Source: a bacterium 210820-DFI.6.37 (GTDB lineage Bacteria > Bacillota > Clostridia > Peptostreptococcales > Anaerovoracaceae). Taken from it: 64,000 bases of DNA. The notes under the pieces were generated by a model that saw only the letters and a program-made list of their open reading frames with translations, made no database searches and had not been told where the DNA came from. The DNA is taken from the NCBI GenBank assembly GCA_020558355.1, contig JAJCKG010000002.1, positions 124,001 to 188,000 of the forward strand, in the 5' to 3' direction. Below are positions 24,617-31,602 of this stretch, in pieces. The position numbers and the translations under genes were made by a program. The stretch's first letter is position 1. Every line of letters starts with the position of its first letter.

Positions 24617-24979
24617 ATGGCGAAAAAGTGGACAAGAGAAAATGTGATACAGAAGGTCCAGGAAACAATGAAAGAACTCGAAATAGACCATCTTCCTTCC
24701 TGCTTAGAGCTGCGAGAGCGTGGGTTAGGGACGAACGCCCTGGCCAACGCGGGAGGGTTAAGGGAAATCTCGAAAATATTAGGTGTCCCTATAAAGCCGA
24801 AAGAAAGCCCTTCTCCTGGTAAAAGGCCAAAGAAATACAAGAGCATGGAGATAGAGCCGTGGCGAGGCAAGGCGAGCAAGGCGGCCCAGATAGAGGCGAA
24901 AGCGAGGCGAAAAGGCCTGCGCTACGCCGATATACAGAAGGCGGAAACTATAGAGAAATTCGCGAGGGTGAAAGTATGA
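24617..24979 (+). CDS. Hypothetical basic phage protein
   Basis: 120 residues, ATG 24617 two bases after the previous stop, with GGGAGG upstream. 'TRENVIQKVQETMKELEIDHLPSCLELRERGLGTNALANAGG' resembles the short repeat found in HNH-associated and homing-type phage proteins. The C-terminal part is highly basic and ends in the ATGA overlap with the next gene. It could be nucleic-acid binding; no catalytic motif is visible. Confidence 0.6.
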   Translation: MAKKWTRENVIQKVQETMKELEIDHLPSCLELRERGLGTNALANAGGLREISKILGVPIKPKESPSPGKRPKKYKSMEIEPWRGKASKAAQIEAKARRKGLRYADIQKAETIEKFARVKV

Positions 24980-25410
24980 ACATAGACAACATAACGGACC
25001 TGCCGGAGAAATACCGGAGGCAAGCGGAGCTGAAGTTGAGCAAAATGAACGGCCCGGTTAAACTGGACAGTCCAAAAAAATACCGGAACCAGCCCACGAC
25101 AGTAAACGGGATAAAATTCGACAGCAAGAAAGAGGCGGCACGGTTTGTCGCGCTTCTGGAAAAGCAAAAAAGCGGCGAAATAAGCGACTTAAAGCTACAA
25201 GTGGGATTTACTCTAGCGGAAGGGTTTACGTCCGTGACAGGCGAGAAAACAGGGCAGAAGAGATATGTAGCGGACTTTACCTATAGGGACATAAACGGAA
25301 ATCTGGTAGTGGAGGACGTAAAAAGCGAAGCCACAAGAAAGGACAAAGTTTACCTGCTTAAAAAAAGCCTTATGGCGGAGCGATACGGAATCTTTATAAC
25401 AGAGGTCTAA
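24976..25410 (+). CDS. DUF1064-family phage nuclease-like protein
   Basis: 144 residues from ATG 24976. 'KYRNQPTTVNGIKFDSKKEAARFVALLEKQKSGEISDL' is the hallmark of DUF1064, a PD-(D/E)XK-like fold found in phages. It is followed by 'YVADFTYRDINGNLVVEDVKSE' (Asp and Glu-x-Lys metal site). It probably resolves or nicks recombination or replication intermediates, like RusA-type proteins in the same position in other phages. The exact substrate is inferred. Confidence 0.82.
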   Translation: MNIDNITDLPEKYRRQAELKLSKMNGPVKLDSPKKYRNQPTTVNGIKFDSKKEAARFVALLEKQKSGEISDLKLQVGFTLAEGFTSVTGEKTGQKRYVADFTYRDINGNLVVEDVKSEATRKDKVYLLKKSLMAERYGIFITEV

Positions 25411-25441
25411 CGGCGGAACTTAGGGAACCATAGGAGGAAAG

Positions 25442-26125
25442 ATGCTAAAACCAGGGTTTTATAACATGGACTGCAGGGAAGGAATGAAGCGGTTTCCGGA
25501 CAAGTATTTTAATCTGGCAATTGTAGACCCACCGTATTTTTCCGGGCCGGAGCGCCGGGGGTATTACGGCCGACGAATTAGCCCGATTGGTGTAAACCGC
25601 TGGTACAAAATATCCGCGTGTTGGCAAGTGCCAGACGAAGAATATTTTAACGAGCTTTTCCGGGTGTCCAGGCACCAGATTATTTGGGGATGCAACTACT
25701 ACAGTTACCCATTTGGCCCTGGGCGAATCGTGTGGGATAAATGCAACGGTAACAGCGACTTTAGTGATTGTGAAATTGCATATTGCTCACTGCACGATTC
25801 TGTTCGGCTATATCGCTATATGTGGAACGGAATGATGCAAGGGAAAAGCATTACCGAAGGGCATGTACAGCAAGGGAACAAGGCCCTGAACGAAAAACGT
25901 ATCCACCCTACACAGAAGCCTGTGGCTCTGTATAAATGGCTTTTGGGAAAATACGCAAAGCCAGGAGATAAGATATTGGATACCCATGTGGGGAGCGCAA
26001 GCAGTCTAATAGCCTGCTATGATCTGGGATTTGAGTGCACCGGATTCGAAATTGATGATCATTATTACAATCTGGCGCGTAAGCGGCTTGCGGAAGAACA
26101 GGCGCAGGTAAGGATGAAACTATAA
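25442..26125 (+). CDS. Phage DNA methyltransferase (DPPY type)
   Basis: 227 residues, start with GGAGG upstream. 'VDPPYFSGPERRGYYGR' carries the DPPY catalytic motif at residues 29-32. The AdoMet-binding motif comes late ('DTHVGSASSLIACYDLGFECTGFEID'). That order (motif IV before motif I) marks the beta class of N6-adenine or N4-cytosine methyltransferases. The target-recognition part is short. No restriction gene is adjacent, so it is probably a solitary protective or regulatory methylase. Confidence 0.88.
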   Translation: MLKPGFYNMDCREGMKRFPDKYFNLAIVDPPYFSGPERRGYYGRRISPIGVNRWYKISACWQVPDEEYFNELFRVSRHQIIWGCNYYSYPFGPGRIVWDKCNGNSDFSDCEIAYCSLHDSVRLYRYMWNGMMQGKSITEGHVQQGNKALNEKRIHPTQKPVALYKWLLGKYAKPGDKILDTHVGSASSLIACYDLGFECTGFEIDDHYYNLARKRLAEEQAQVRMKL

Positions 26126-26155
26126 GGCAGAAAGGCATGGAGGAATAACATAGAA

Positions 26156-26470
26156 ATGACAAGACAAGAAGCGATAAGTAAGCATCGTAAAATGTGGCGA
26201 TGGTTAGCAAAAAATCCGGGAAAGTGGAAAGAAGACTATTTAGCGATATTTGATCCGGGGGCAAAGCCATGTAGCCGTTGTTATTTATGTGAATATGCCC
26301 AGATAGACTGTGCTGACTGTCCACTTGAATGGCCGGGGGGAGGATGCTGTTCTGGCACGGAACGGGCACTATATCCCGCCTGGCACTATGCTACGTACCA
26401 TAAAAAGTATGATGTTGCGGCGGAAATAGCCAAGCAGATAGCAGAGCTGCCAGAGAGAGAACTAAAATAA
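26156..26470 (+). CDS. Cysteine-rich phage protein
   Basis: 104 residues. The centre carries eight cysteines ('KPCSRCYLCEYAQIDCADCPLEWPGGGCCSG'), a pattern that suggests two zinc or iron-sulfur knuckles. The flanks are helical ('AWHYATYHKKYDVAAEIAKQIAEL'). Small Cys-rich proteins of this kind are common next to phage methylases; the function is unknown. Confidence 0.65.
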   Translation: MTRQEAISKHRKMWRWLAKNPGKWKEDYLAIFDPGAKPCSRCYLCEYAQIDCADCPLEWPGGGCCSGTERALYPAWHYATYHKKYDVAAEIAKQIAELPERELK

Positions 26471-26549
26471 TTTAACTTACAATTTTAGTTCTTCTTAAAA
26501 AATTAAGATTTAAGTTTGCGGATTTAAGATTCGGAAGGAGAATGGAAAA

Positions 26550-26813
26550 ATGACCGATAAATTAAAACCTTGCCCATTTTGCGGAGGGGAAGAGTTATCG
26601 ATTGAAAGCTGCAAAAGTTTGGAAGAATGCGAAGAGTTTGAGGGATGCAATGATGATGGGTATGTGGCAGTAGTCTGCGACATGACAGCTGGAGGCTGCG
26701 GAAGTAGCAGCGGCTATTACAAAACAAAACAAGAAGCGATAGCGGCATGGAACAGGAGGAACAAAAATGAACAAGGAAGAAAAAAGAAAAGAAGAAGTTC
26801 TGGGCGCGATTAA
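26550..26813 (+). CDS. Lar-family restriction alleviation-like protein
   Basis: 87 residues, with GGAGAATGG upstream. 'LKPCPFCGGEELSI', later cysteines in 'VVCDMTAGGCGSSSG' and the ending 'KTKQEAIAAWNRR' are the Lar-type zinc-ribbon pattern. In the Rac prophage Lar reduces cleavage by type I restriction enzymes. The basic tail overlaps the next gene by 47 bases. With two methylases it forms a small anti-restriction block. Confidence 0.8.
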   Translation: MTDKLKPCPFCGGEELSIESCKSLEECEEFEGCNDDGYVAVVCDMTAGGCGSSSGYYKTKQEAIAAWNRRNKNEQGRKKKRRSSGRD

Positions 26814-26934
26814 GATTATCGAGGGAATATGCCACGCTGCCCATATATCTATATATGGCGAGGGCGTTGCATTCCAGGACGATACAACCGATAGGCTATA
26901 TGTACTTAGGAGTCGGAGGAACGGAAAAAAATGA
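26767..26934 (+). CDS. Small hypothetical phage protein
   Basis: 55 residues from ATG 26767 (GGAGGAAC upstream), overlapping the Lar gene by 47 bases and the next gene by four (ATGA). It has an acidic/basic N-terminal helix ('KEEKRKEEVLGAIKIIEGIC') and a short strand-rich end ('ISIYGEGVAFQDDTTDRLYVL'). It fills an otherwise empty coupling interval. Function unknown. Confidence 0.5.
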   Translation: MNKEEKRKEEVLGAIKIIEGICHAAHISIYGEGVAFQDDTTDRLYVLRSRRNGKK

Positions 26935-27353
26935 ACACAGCGGCAATGTTTAGCAGCAAAAAAACTGATTGGGAGACCCCGCAAGACTTTTTCGTGCGAT
27001 TGGACGAAGAGTTTCACTTTACATTAGACCCGGCGGCGTCTGACGAAAACCACAAGTGCCACAGGTATTACACCAAAGAAAGGGACGGTTTAAAGAGAGA
27101 CTGGCAAGGAGAAACGGTGTTTTGTAACCCGCCTTATGGAAGGGAAATAGGGCACTGGGTAAAAAAAGGACACATGGAAGCGCACGACGAGAAAACAACA
27201 GTAGTTATGCTGCTTCCGGCAAGAACAGACACAAAGTGGTTTCACGATCACATATACGGCAAGGCTGAAATACGGTTTATAAAAGGGCGGCTGAAATTTG
27301 GAAATGGGAAAGGCTCAGCCCCGTTTCCGAGTATGGTAGTAATTTGGAGGTAG
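26931..27353 (+). CDS. dam: Phage DNA N6-adenine methyltransferase (Dam-phage family)
   Basis: 140 residues. 'SSKKTDWETPQDFFVRLDEEFHFTLDPAASDENHKC' and 'VFCNPPYGREIGHWVKKG' are the signatures of the short phage Dam family, with NPPY as catalytic motif. 'VVMLLPARTDTKWFHDHI' and 'FIKGRLKFGNG' also fit. It transfers a methyl group to adenine N6, usually GATC in this family, protecting phage DNA or marking it. It is the second methylase of the element. Confidence 0.92.
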   Translation: MNTAAMFSSKKTDWETPQDFFVRLDEEFHFTLDPAASDENHKCHRYYTKERDGLKRDWQGETVFCNPPYGREIGHWVKKGHMEAHDEKTTVVMLLPARTDTKWFHDHIYGKAEIRFIKGRLKFGNGKGSAPFPSMVVIWR

Positions 27354-27357
27354 CAGA

Positions 27358-27732
27358 ATGATAGATGAAAAACAACTGATCGAAGAGATAAGAGAGCTTA
27401 AAAGGTACTATGGCGATGCTTACTATAAAGAAGGAAGAAGCGAGACTGATGACGCGATTAAACACATCAGCAACATGATCTTTAATGACATTATTGAAAT
27501 GGCATATAACCAGCCCAAAGTAGGAGAGAAAAAAGCGAAGAAAAACACAGAGCGACCAGACGCAAACAGTCTGACAGACGCGTACAGGCGGCTTGAGCTT
27601 ATGGCGATTAATTTGACTGGAGAGGCCGCAAAGGGAAATAATGGCGCTCTAAAGGATTGTAAAGCGATTAACGTGGCGCAATGGGCGGTGAAAGAATACC
27701 TTCGGGAGAAAGGAGAAAACACATGGATATAA
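27358..27732 (+). CDS. Hypothetical phage protein
   Basis: 124 residues, starting five bases after the Dam-type gene. An acidic helical N-terminus ('QLIEEIRELKRYYGDAYYKEG'), a Lys/Pro linker and a C-terminal helix pair ('NGALKDCKAINVAQWAVKEYLR') are visible. No recognisable motif. Genes of this size and place often encode late-early accessory proteins. Confidence 0.6.
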   Translation: MIDEKQLIEEIRELKRYYGDAYYKEGRSETDDAIKHISNMIFNDIIEMAYNQPKVGEKKAKKNTERPDANSLTDAYRRLELMAINLTGEAAKGNNGALKDCKAINVAQWAVKEYLREKGENTWI

Positions 27733-27875
27733 CACGGTTAAAATTAAAGGGTTTAGAAAGGATAAAAACCGCCCTGGACAACTGGGCATACGATGATGAA
27801 GGCGGCTTTGTATGTTACTGTGAAGCAATCTTTAATATGCTGAAAGAAGCGGAGGAAATAGAGAATGAAGAATAG
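27723..27875 (+). CDS. Small hypothetical phage protein
   Basis: 50 residues from ATG 27723, which overlaps the preceding gene by ten bases; GGAGAAAAC is upstream. The mostly helical sequence has 'LKGLERIKTALDNWAYDDEGGF' and an acidic end. Overlap on both sides (11 bases into the next gene) supports translation. Function unknown. Confidence 0.55.
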   Translation: MDITRLKLKGLERIKTALDNWAYDDEGGFVCYCEAIFNMLKEAEEIENEE

Positions 27876-28260
27876 AGAAAAATATAAAGACATTTTAATG
27901 GATTATGCGCTTGCGGGGGTTGTACCTGCGATTAAGGATGGAAAAATAGTGCCGTGCCAAGGAGCCAACTGCGGCGACTGTTATTTCGGCGAGGGAGAAA
28001 ATGCCCGCTGTTGTATTGTAAGACTCAAATGGCTCGATGAAGAATACATCGAAACTGACTGGAGCAAGGTAGAAGTGGATACAAAAATCTATGTAGGCCG
28101 CACGTTGGAAGAGGTAGAGGCGGAAGCTTTCCCACGATACTTCGCAAAATACGAAGATTGCAAAGTATACGCTTATGCGGAGGGGTGTTCTTCTTGGACG
28201 GCGGAAAGTGACGAAGATGTAGTTGCCTGGGACTACGCCAAACTTGCGGAGGATGCATAA
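27865..28260 (+). CDS. Hypothetical phage protein with central cysteine cluster
   Basis: 131 residues. A Cys group near residues 32-54 ('CQGANCGDCYFGEGENARCC') suggests metal binding. The second half is beta-rich, with 'DTKIYVGRTLEEVEAEAFPRYFAKYEDCKVYAYAEG'. No family is recognised. It ends two bases before the late regulator gene. Confidence 0.6.
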   Translation: MKNREKYKDILMDYALAGVVPAIKDGKIVPCQGANCGDCYFGEGENARCCIVRLKWLDEEYIETDWSKVEVDTKIYVGRTLEEVEAEAFPRYFAKYEDCKVYAYAEGCSSWTAESDEDVVAWDYAKLAEDA

Positions 28261-28262
28261 GA

Positions 28263-28697
28263 ATGAACAAACTCGAAAAATACTGGGAATGGAAATTTAA
28301 TATAGACAAGTTTATTAAAGATTATCCAGAAAATAAACGTATTTTGGAGGATAAAAAAGAAGCTCTTGCAGAGCTTACAGAAGTTAAGACGCCAAACTTT
28401 TCTAGCCCACCCGGCACACCAGGCCGGAATGACTGCGTACCAGCTTCCGCCGAAAAAGCCGAAAAAATCAGGGAAGAAATTAAAGAATTCCAAAATATGG
28501 TTGATATCTACGAGGAAGCCGCAAAGACTTTCACGGCAGAGGAAGCGATTGTAATAAAGCACTTGTACCATATGCCAAATTCTCATATGCGGACTGTGAC
28601 ATGGCTAGCAACTCAGATCATTCATTGCGACAGATCCACAATATACCGGATTAGTCATAAAGCGAAAGAAAAGGTAAAAAACTACATAGGTGTATAA
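28263..28697 (+). CDS. ArpU/RinA-like late transcription regulator
   Basis: 144 residues. An N-terminal coiled region is followed by a sigma-region-4-like helix-turn-helix: 'TAEEAIVIKHLYHMPNSHMRTVTWLATQIIHCDRSTIYRISHKAKEKVKNYIG'. That layout is typical of ArpU/RinA-type proteins that switch on late genes in Firmicutes phages. It is the last gene of the rightward early operon. A likely target is the promoter region at 31697-31730 just before terS. Confidence 0.8.
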   Translation: MNKLEKYWEWKFNIDKFIKDYPENKRILEDKKEALAELTEVKTPNFSSPPGTPGRNDCVPASAEKAEKIREEIKEFQNMVDIYEEAAKTFTAEEAIVIKHLYHMPNSHMRTVTWLATQIIHCDRSTIYRISHKAKEKVKNYIGV

Positions 28698-28700
28698 AGC

Positions 28701-28737
28701 AAAGCCCCCAGAGGATTAGGTTTCTCTGGGGGCTTTT
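28701..28737. terminator. Bidirectional terminator closing the early operon and the reversed cassette
   Basis: AAAGCCCCCAGAG pairs perfectly with CTCTGGGGGCTTT; T runs on both strands let it work in both directions. On the minus strand the left stem also encodes the last residues (KAPRET) and stop of the serine recombinase. Confidence 0.9.
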
Positions 28738-29567
28738 ATTGTTTTGGGGAGATTTTTAACAGGCCTGCCAACATTACGGCCCTGCCGCCTTAAAAGCAGT
28801 TGAACTTTGTTAAATGTGTCTAAAGGTATAATTGGCTCATGGCTGCCTTTATATATCTCACCGTGGTAGCAGTTATATCCACAATATGTAGGGTTGCTAA
28901 GTATTTTAGCAACCGTGTAAGGTGATGGGGAACGGCCGCGTTTTCCTTTATAACCGGCTTCTGTGGCAAGTGCGGCAACCTCTGTGAGGTTTTTATATTT
29001 CAGATAACTGTCAAAGTAAAATTTTACACACTTTGCCTCTTCTTGGTTTATAGTAAAGCTGTCTTTGCCATATTTATCATAACCCAATACAGCAGAACAA
29101 GTACGTTTCCCCTGAAGAGCCCTTTCCGCTATTGCGGCAGTTATTCTTTCCCCGATAATCTCCCTTTCTAGTTGCGCAAAGATTCCAACGATCCCGACCA
29201 TTGCCCGCCCCATTGGTGTGGAAGTGTCGAATTGCTCTGTATAAGAAATCATATCAATCCCGTATTTTTGAAATATTCCCATCGTATTGTATAAATCTGA
29301 AACAGAGCGGGTAAAGCGGCTTAGCGCCCAAAACAAAACAATGTCGAACTTGTTTTGACGTGCGTCCCGCATCAGGCGGCCCACTTCGGGGCGGTGGTCC
29401 ATATCCTTACCAGATATTCCACGGTCTGCGTATAAATCTATAACTGTGCACTTTCGCTCAGAGCACCATTTGCGTAAGGTTCTTTCTTGCATATCTAAAG
29501 AGTAACCGTTTTCGGCTTGGTCCAGGGTACTGACCCTTATGTATATTGCAACACGTTTGCTCTCCAT
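28716..29567 (-). CDS. Serine recombinase, C-terminally short
   Basis: 283 residues. Resolvase domain with Ser13 in 'YIRVSTLDQ', 'DIVLFWALSRFTRS' and 'TPMGRAMVGIVGIFAQLEREIIGERI'. The Recombinase domain has 'GYKGKRGRSPSPYTVAKILSNPTYCGY'. Full-length large serine integrases are about 450-600 residues with a zinc ribbon and coiled coil; here translation stops right after 'VGRPVKNL', within a terminator hairpin. Activity on its own is uncertain. It is transcribed against the rest of the phage genome, the last gene of a reversed cassette, and is a second recombinase besides the integrase. Confidence 0.9.
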   Translation of the reverse strand: MESKRVAIYIRVSTLDQAENGYSLDMQERTLRKWCSERKCTVIDLYADRGISGKDMDHRPEVGRLMRDARQNKFDIVLFWALSRFTRSVSDLYNTMGIFQKYGIDMISYTEQFDTSTPMGRAMVGIVGIFAQLEREIIGERITAAIAERALQGKRTCSAVLGYDKYGKDSFTINQEEAKCVKFYFDSYLKYKNLTEVAALATEAGYKGKRGRSPSPYTVAKILSNPTYCGYNCYHGEIYKGSHEPIIPLDTFNKVQLLLRRQGRNVGRPVKNLPKTIKAPRET

Positions 29568-29569
29568 AT

Positions 29570-29644
29570 CTACACCTCATCCAACCACTCTGTGCAAACC
29601 GCGCCATAAAGCGTTTTTATAAGTTCTTCTTTTTCAAATATCAT
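29570..29644 (-). CDS. 24-residue upstream peptide
   Basis: AAAGGAG lies six bases before ATG. The peptide 'MIFEKEELIKTLYGAVCTEW' ends two bases before the recombinase ATG. It could be a translated leader that couples to the recombinase, or a minimal gene. Only the ribosome site and placement support it. Confidence 0.4.
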   Translation of the reverse strand: MIFEKEELIKTLYGAVCTEWLDEV

Positions 29645-29745
29645 TTTTTCTCCTTTGCTTTTTTGATACAAAGGGGATATACTGTAATAGCAATCCCCTT
29701 TGTGGGTGTTGTGGTGGGCGGCTGATCTGTGGTAGGGGATGCCGC

Positions 29746-29907
29746 CTACATTTCTAGTCTTAATAAACCTGGGTCCCAGTCGTCCCAGCCGTGGGATGTT
29801 GCAAATTTATCCATATCGATTTCCATTAATTCCAGGATGTCCTCTACAGACATGCTATGATTTGTCATTACTTCACAAATTTTTGTGTCTCCGTGATATA
29901 GTTTCAT
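29746..29907 (-). CDS. Small acidic hypothetical protein
   Basis: 53 residues with GGAAAGGAG before the ATG. The sequence 'VEDILELMEIDMDKFATSHGWDDWDPGLL' is very acidic and Trp-containing. An acidic short protein in a phage accessory cassette can be a DNA mimic or antitoxin-like, but nothing here proves that. It lies 24 bases downstream of the gene at 29931 and about 100 bases upstream of the next leftward frame. Confidence 0.55.
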   Translation of the reverse strand: MKLYHGDTKICEVMTNHSMSVEDILELMEIDMDKFATSHGWDDWDPGLLRLEM

Positions 29908-29930
29908 TTTTTTTCTCCTTTCCAGGGGGC

Positions 29931-30215
29931 TTATGCCTCCACATAACTGTTTAAATAAATTTGCTTAACGACCTTTCCAAAAGGGATGTTTCCTTTTAAT
30001 GGTATCTGCCGAACCTTCCGGAAACATTCAAACGCTAATATATCATTGTAGTCAATCGCGTCCAGCAGGTTGTCAAATGTTTCAAGCGCTAAAGCTTCTC
30101 CATCGTAAGACATTAAAATTGTTTCATATAAGTTTTTGTCCAGTTTTACGGTAGAAAGCAATAATGTTTCTTCGTACAATCCGTAAATTTCCCTCTGGAA
30201 TACTTTTTCGATCAT
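29931..30215 (-). CDS. Hypothetical protein of the reversed cassette
   Basis: 94 residues, RBS GAAAGGAG before ATG. The acidic alpha/beta single domain reads 'LSTVKLDKNLYETILMSYDGEALALETFDNLLDAIDYNDILAFECFRKV'. No motif is recognised. It shares the ribosome-site style and orientation of its neighbours, so it is probably translated from the promoter at 30783-30810. Confidence 0.6.
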   Translation of the reverse strand: MIEKVFQREIYGLYEETLLLSTVKLDKNLYETILMSYDGEALALETFDNLLDAIDYNDILAFECFRKVRQIPLKGNIPFGKVVKQIYLNSYVEA

Positions 30216-30319
30216 GCCATTTCTCCTTTCAGAGGGGCTTACGCCCCCAGCTCTAAAGTTTCATCCTTCTTTCCATACATTTGTTGTTATGTTTGTAAAG
30301 TATTTCATTTTAGACCGCC

Positions 30320-30718
30320 TTATTTAATTTCTGCGGCAATTCTATCGTATTTGTCATAATCACAGTCTTTTATTCCCACCTGGTAATAATCATTTTCATC
30401 CTTTTTCATATAAGCTATATCCCCCTTTGGGATACAATTATTGTGGCTTGCGTTTTTGTAAACAGTTTTATATGTAGTTTTTACGATAGGCTTAATTGTT
30501 TTCTTGGCTTCTTTATATCCTTTTTCATATCCGGTCTTCTGTCCAGCAGCATCCCCGGCGTTATAGCCTTCTTTATATGCTACAATTGTTTCCGCTTGTA
30601 TTTGCTTTTCGTATTTCTGAGCCAGTGCTTTCAATTGTGAAATGTGATACTGGTATGCAGTAAATCCTGCCCCTGTGATAACTGCTAAAACTGTAAGTGT
30701 TGCGATAATCTTTTTCAT
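30320..30718 (-). CDS. Membrane-anchored or secreted hypothetical protein
   Basis: 132 residues. The N-terminus is an uncleaved-looking signal anchor ('MKKIIATLTVLAVITGAGFTAY'). A coiled coil follows, then 'AYKEGYNAGDAAGQKTGYEKGYKEAK' (Gly/Tyr/Lys repeats) and a C-terminal domain with two cysteines ('NNCIPKGDIAYMKKDENDYYQVGIKDCDYD'). Outside the membrane, it could act in surface modification or exclusion; function unknown. It is driven by the strong leftward promoter at 30783-30810 that faces the RHH/antitoxin/toxin operon. Confidence 0.65.
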   Translation of the reverse strand: MKKIIATLTVLAVITGAGFTAYQYHISQLKALAQKYEKQIQAETIVAYKEGYNAGDAAGQKTGYEKGYKEAKKTIKPIVKTTYKTVYKNASHNNCIPKGDIAYMKKDENDYYQVGIKDCDYDKYDRIAAEIK

Positions 30719-30754
30719 TGTGTTGCCTCCTTATGTTTAAAAACCAATGCTTTT

Positions 30755-30852
30755 AAAACTTTCCGTCCGTGTTCATGTCTTAATTATATCACACGTTCCG
30801 TATGTGTCAACCCCTTTTCTTAAAAAACTTGAAAAAACTTTCCGTCCGTGTT
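30755..30852. repeat. Pair of direct repeats between divergent promoters (operator candidate)
   Basis: AAAACTTTCCGTCCGTGTT at 30755-30773 and again at 30834-30852. The right copy fills the spacer of the rightward promoter; the left copy lies in the transcribed leader of the leftward gene. TCCGTCCG is itself a direct repeat of TCCG. The RHH protein next door is the obvious ligand. Confidence 0.7.
30783..30810 (-). promoter_or_regulatory. Strong leftward promoter
   Basis: On the minus strand: TTGACA, 16-base spacer, TATAAT. It is the best consensus promoter in the accessory region and drives the gene at 30320-30718 and probably those beyond. Confidence 0.8.
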
Positions 30853-30857
30853 ATAAT
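30829..30857 (+). promoter_or_regulatory. Rightward promoter of the RHH-antitoxin-toxin operon
   Basis: TTGAAA (30829-30834), 17-base spacer containing one direct repeat, TATAAT (30852-30857). The RHH start is at 30883. Confidence 0.8.
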
Positions 30858-30882
30858 TTAGCTATAAAGAGAGGGAAAACAA

Positions 30883-31083
30883 ATGCCAAAAGTAACTAAA
30901 GAATTTAACAAAGCTGAATATGATAAACAATTCCAGCGGGAGCACTACAAAAAAATTACAGCGGCTTTTACAAAAGAAGAAGCGGCAAAAGTAGAAGCTG
31001 CCGCCGCTGCCGCTGGCGTAAGCAAGAGCCAATATATAAAACAGGCAGTCTTCGATAAAATGGAAAGGGAGGACGGAAAATGA
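30883..31083 (+). CDS. Ribbon-helix-helix regulator
   Basis: 66 residues; RBS GAGAGG. After a basic N-terminus the Arc/CopG-like fold is visible: a strand ('KKITAAFTKEE') and two helices with an Ala run ('AAKVEAAAAAAGVSKSQYIKQAVFDKM'). It probably represses both divergent promoters by binding the TCCGTCCGTG repeats. It overlaps the antitoxin gene by four bases, giving a three-gene unit rather than a plain antitoxin/toxin pair. Confidence 0.75.
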   Translation: MPKVTKEFNKAEYDKQFQREHYKKITAAFTKEEAAKVEAAAAAAGVSKSQYIKQAVFDKMEREDGK

Positions 31084-31301
31084 CAGAAAGAGAACAAATT
31101 AAAAAAATCATTGATGAATTACCGGAGTATAAAATAGGAAATATATTACTATTTTTACAAGGGGTAAAATTTGACGATGACATGGAGGACGACCTTTTTT
31201 GCGAAAAGCTGGTTGACAATTATTTAAACGATCCAGACCCGGAGAAACACGAGACTATAACGCTGGAAGAGTTGGCAAAGCGGGAAGGTATAGAATTATG
31301 A
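31080..31301 (+). CDS. Antitoxin-like protein of a RelE/ParE pair
   Basis: 73 residues, overlapping both neighbours by four bases. The acidic sequence 'IIDELPEYKIGNILLFLQGVKFDDDMEDDLFCEKLVDNYLND' and end 'ITLEELAKREGIEL' resemble the C-terminal toxin-clamping helices of short antitoxins. Unlike typical antitoxins it has no clear DNA-binding N-terminus; the preceding RHH protein may supply that. Confidence 0.7.
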   Translation: MTEREQIKKIIDELPEYKIGNILLFLQGVKFDDDMEDDLFCEKLVDNYLNDPDPEKHETITLEELAKREGIEL

Positions 31302-31552
31302 AATATACAATCGTCATTGAAAAATTGGCTGAAAAGTTTATCATGAAGCTTCCACGGCCAGAAAAAGAGAGAGTATTAAAAGCTATCTACAAGCTGCCAG
31401 ACGGTAACGATGTAAAGAAATTAAAGGGGCACAAGAGCCTAATGCGATTGCGTGTAGGCGATTATAGAGTTATTTATACTATAGATAATGGAAAATGTAT
31501 TATACTGGTAATCGACGCGGGAAATCGTGGAGATATCTACAATAAATACTAG
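31298..31552 (+). CDS. RelE/ParE-family toxin
   Basis: 84 residues. The family core is complete: 'IVIEKLAEKFIMKLPRPEKERVLKAIYKLPDGNDVKKLKGHKSLMRLRVGDYRVIY' followed by 'IILVIDAGNRGDIY'. RelE members cut mRNA on the ribosome; ParE members poison gyrase. The conserved Arg in 'RVGDYRVIY' and the final 'NRGDIY' are present; the sub-type cannot be assigned. It may stabilise the prophage or act in phage defence. Confidence 0.88.
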   Translation: MKYTIVIEKLAEKFIMKLPRPEKERVLKAIYKLPDGNDVKKLKGHKSLMRLRVGDYRVIYTIDNGKCIILVIDAGNRGDIYNKY

Positions 31553-31564
31553 GGTAAAAGCAGT

Positions 31565-31602
31565 TAGCCGCCTGAGGGTTTTAAGCCGGGGCGGCTATTT
31601 TA
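31565..31602 (+). terminator. Terminator of the toxin operon
   Basis: TAGCCGCC (31565-31572) pairs with GGCGGCTA (31590-31597), then TTTTA. Confidence 0.75.
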
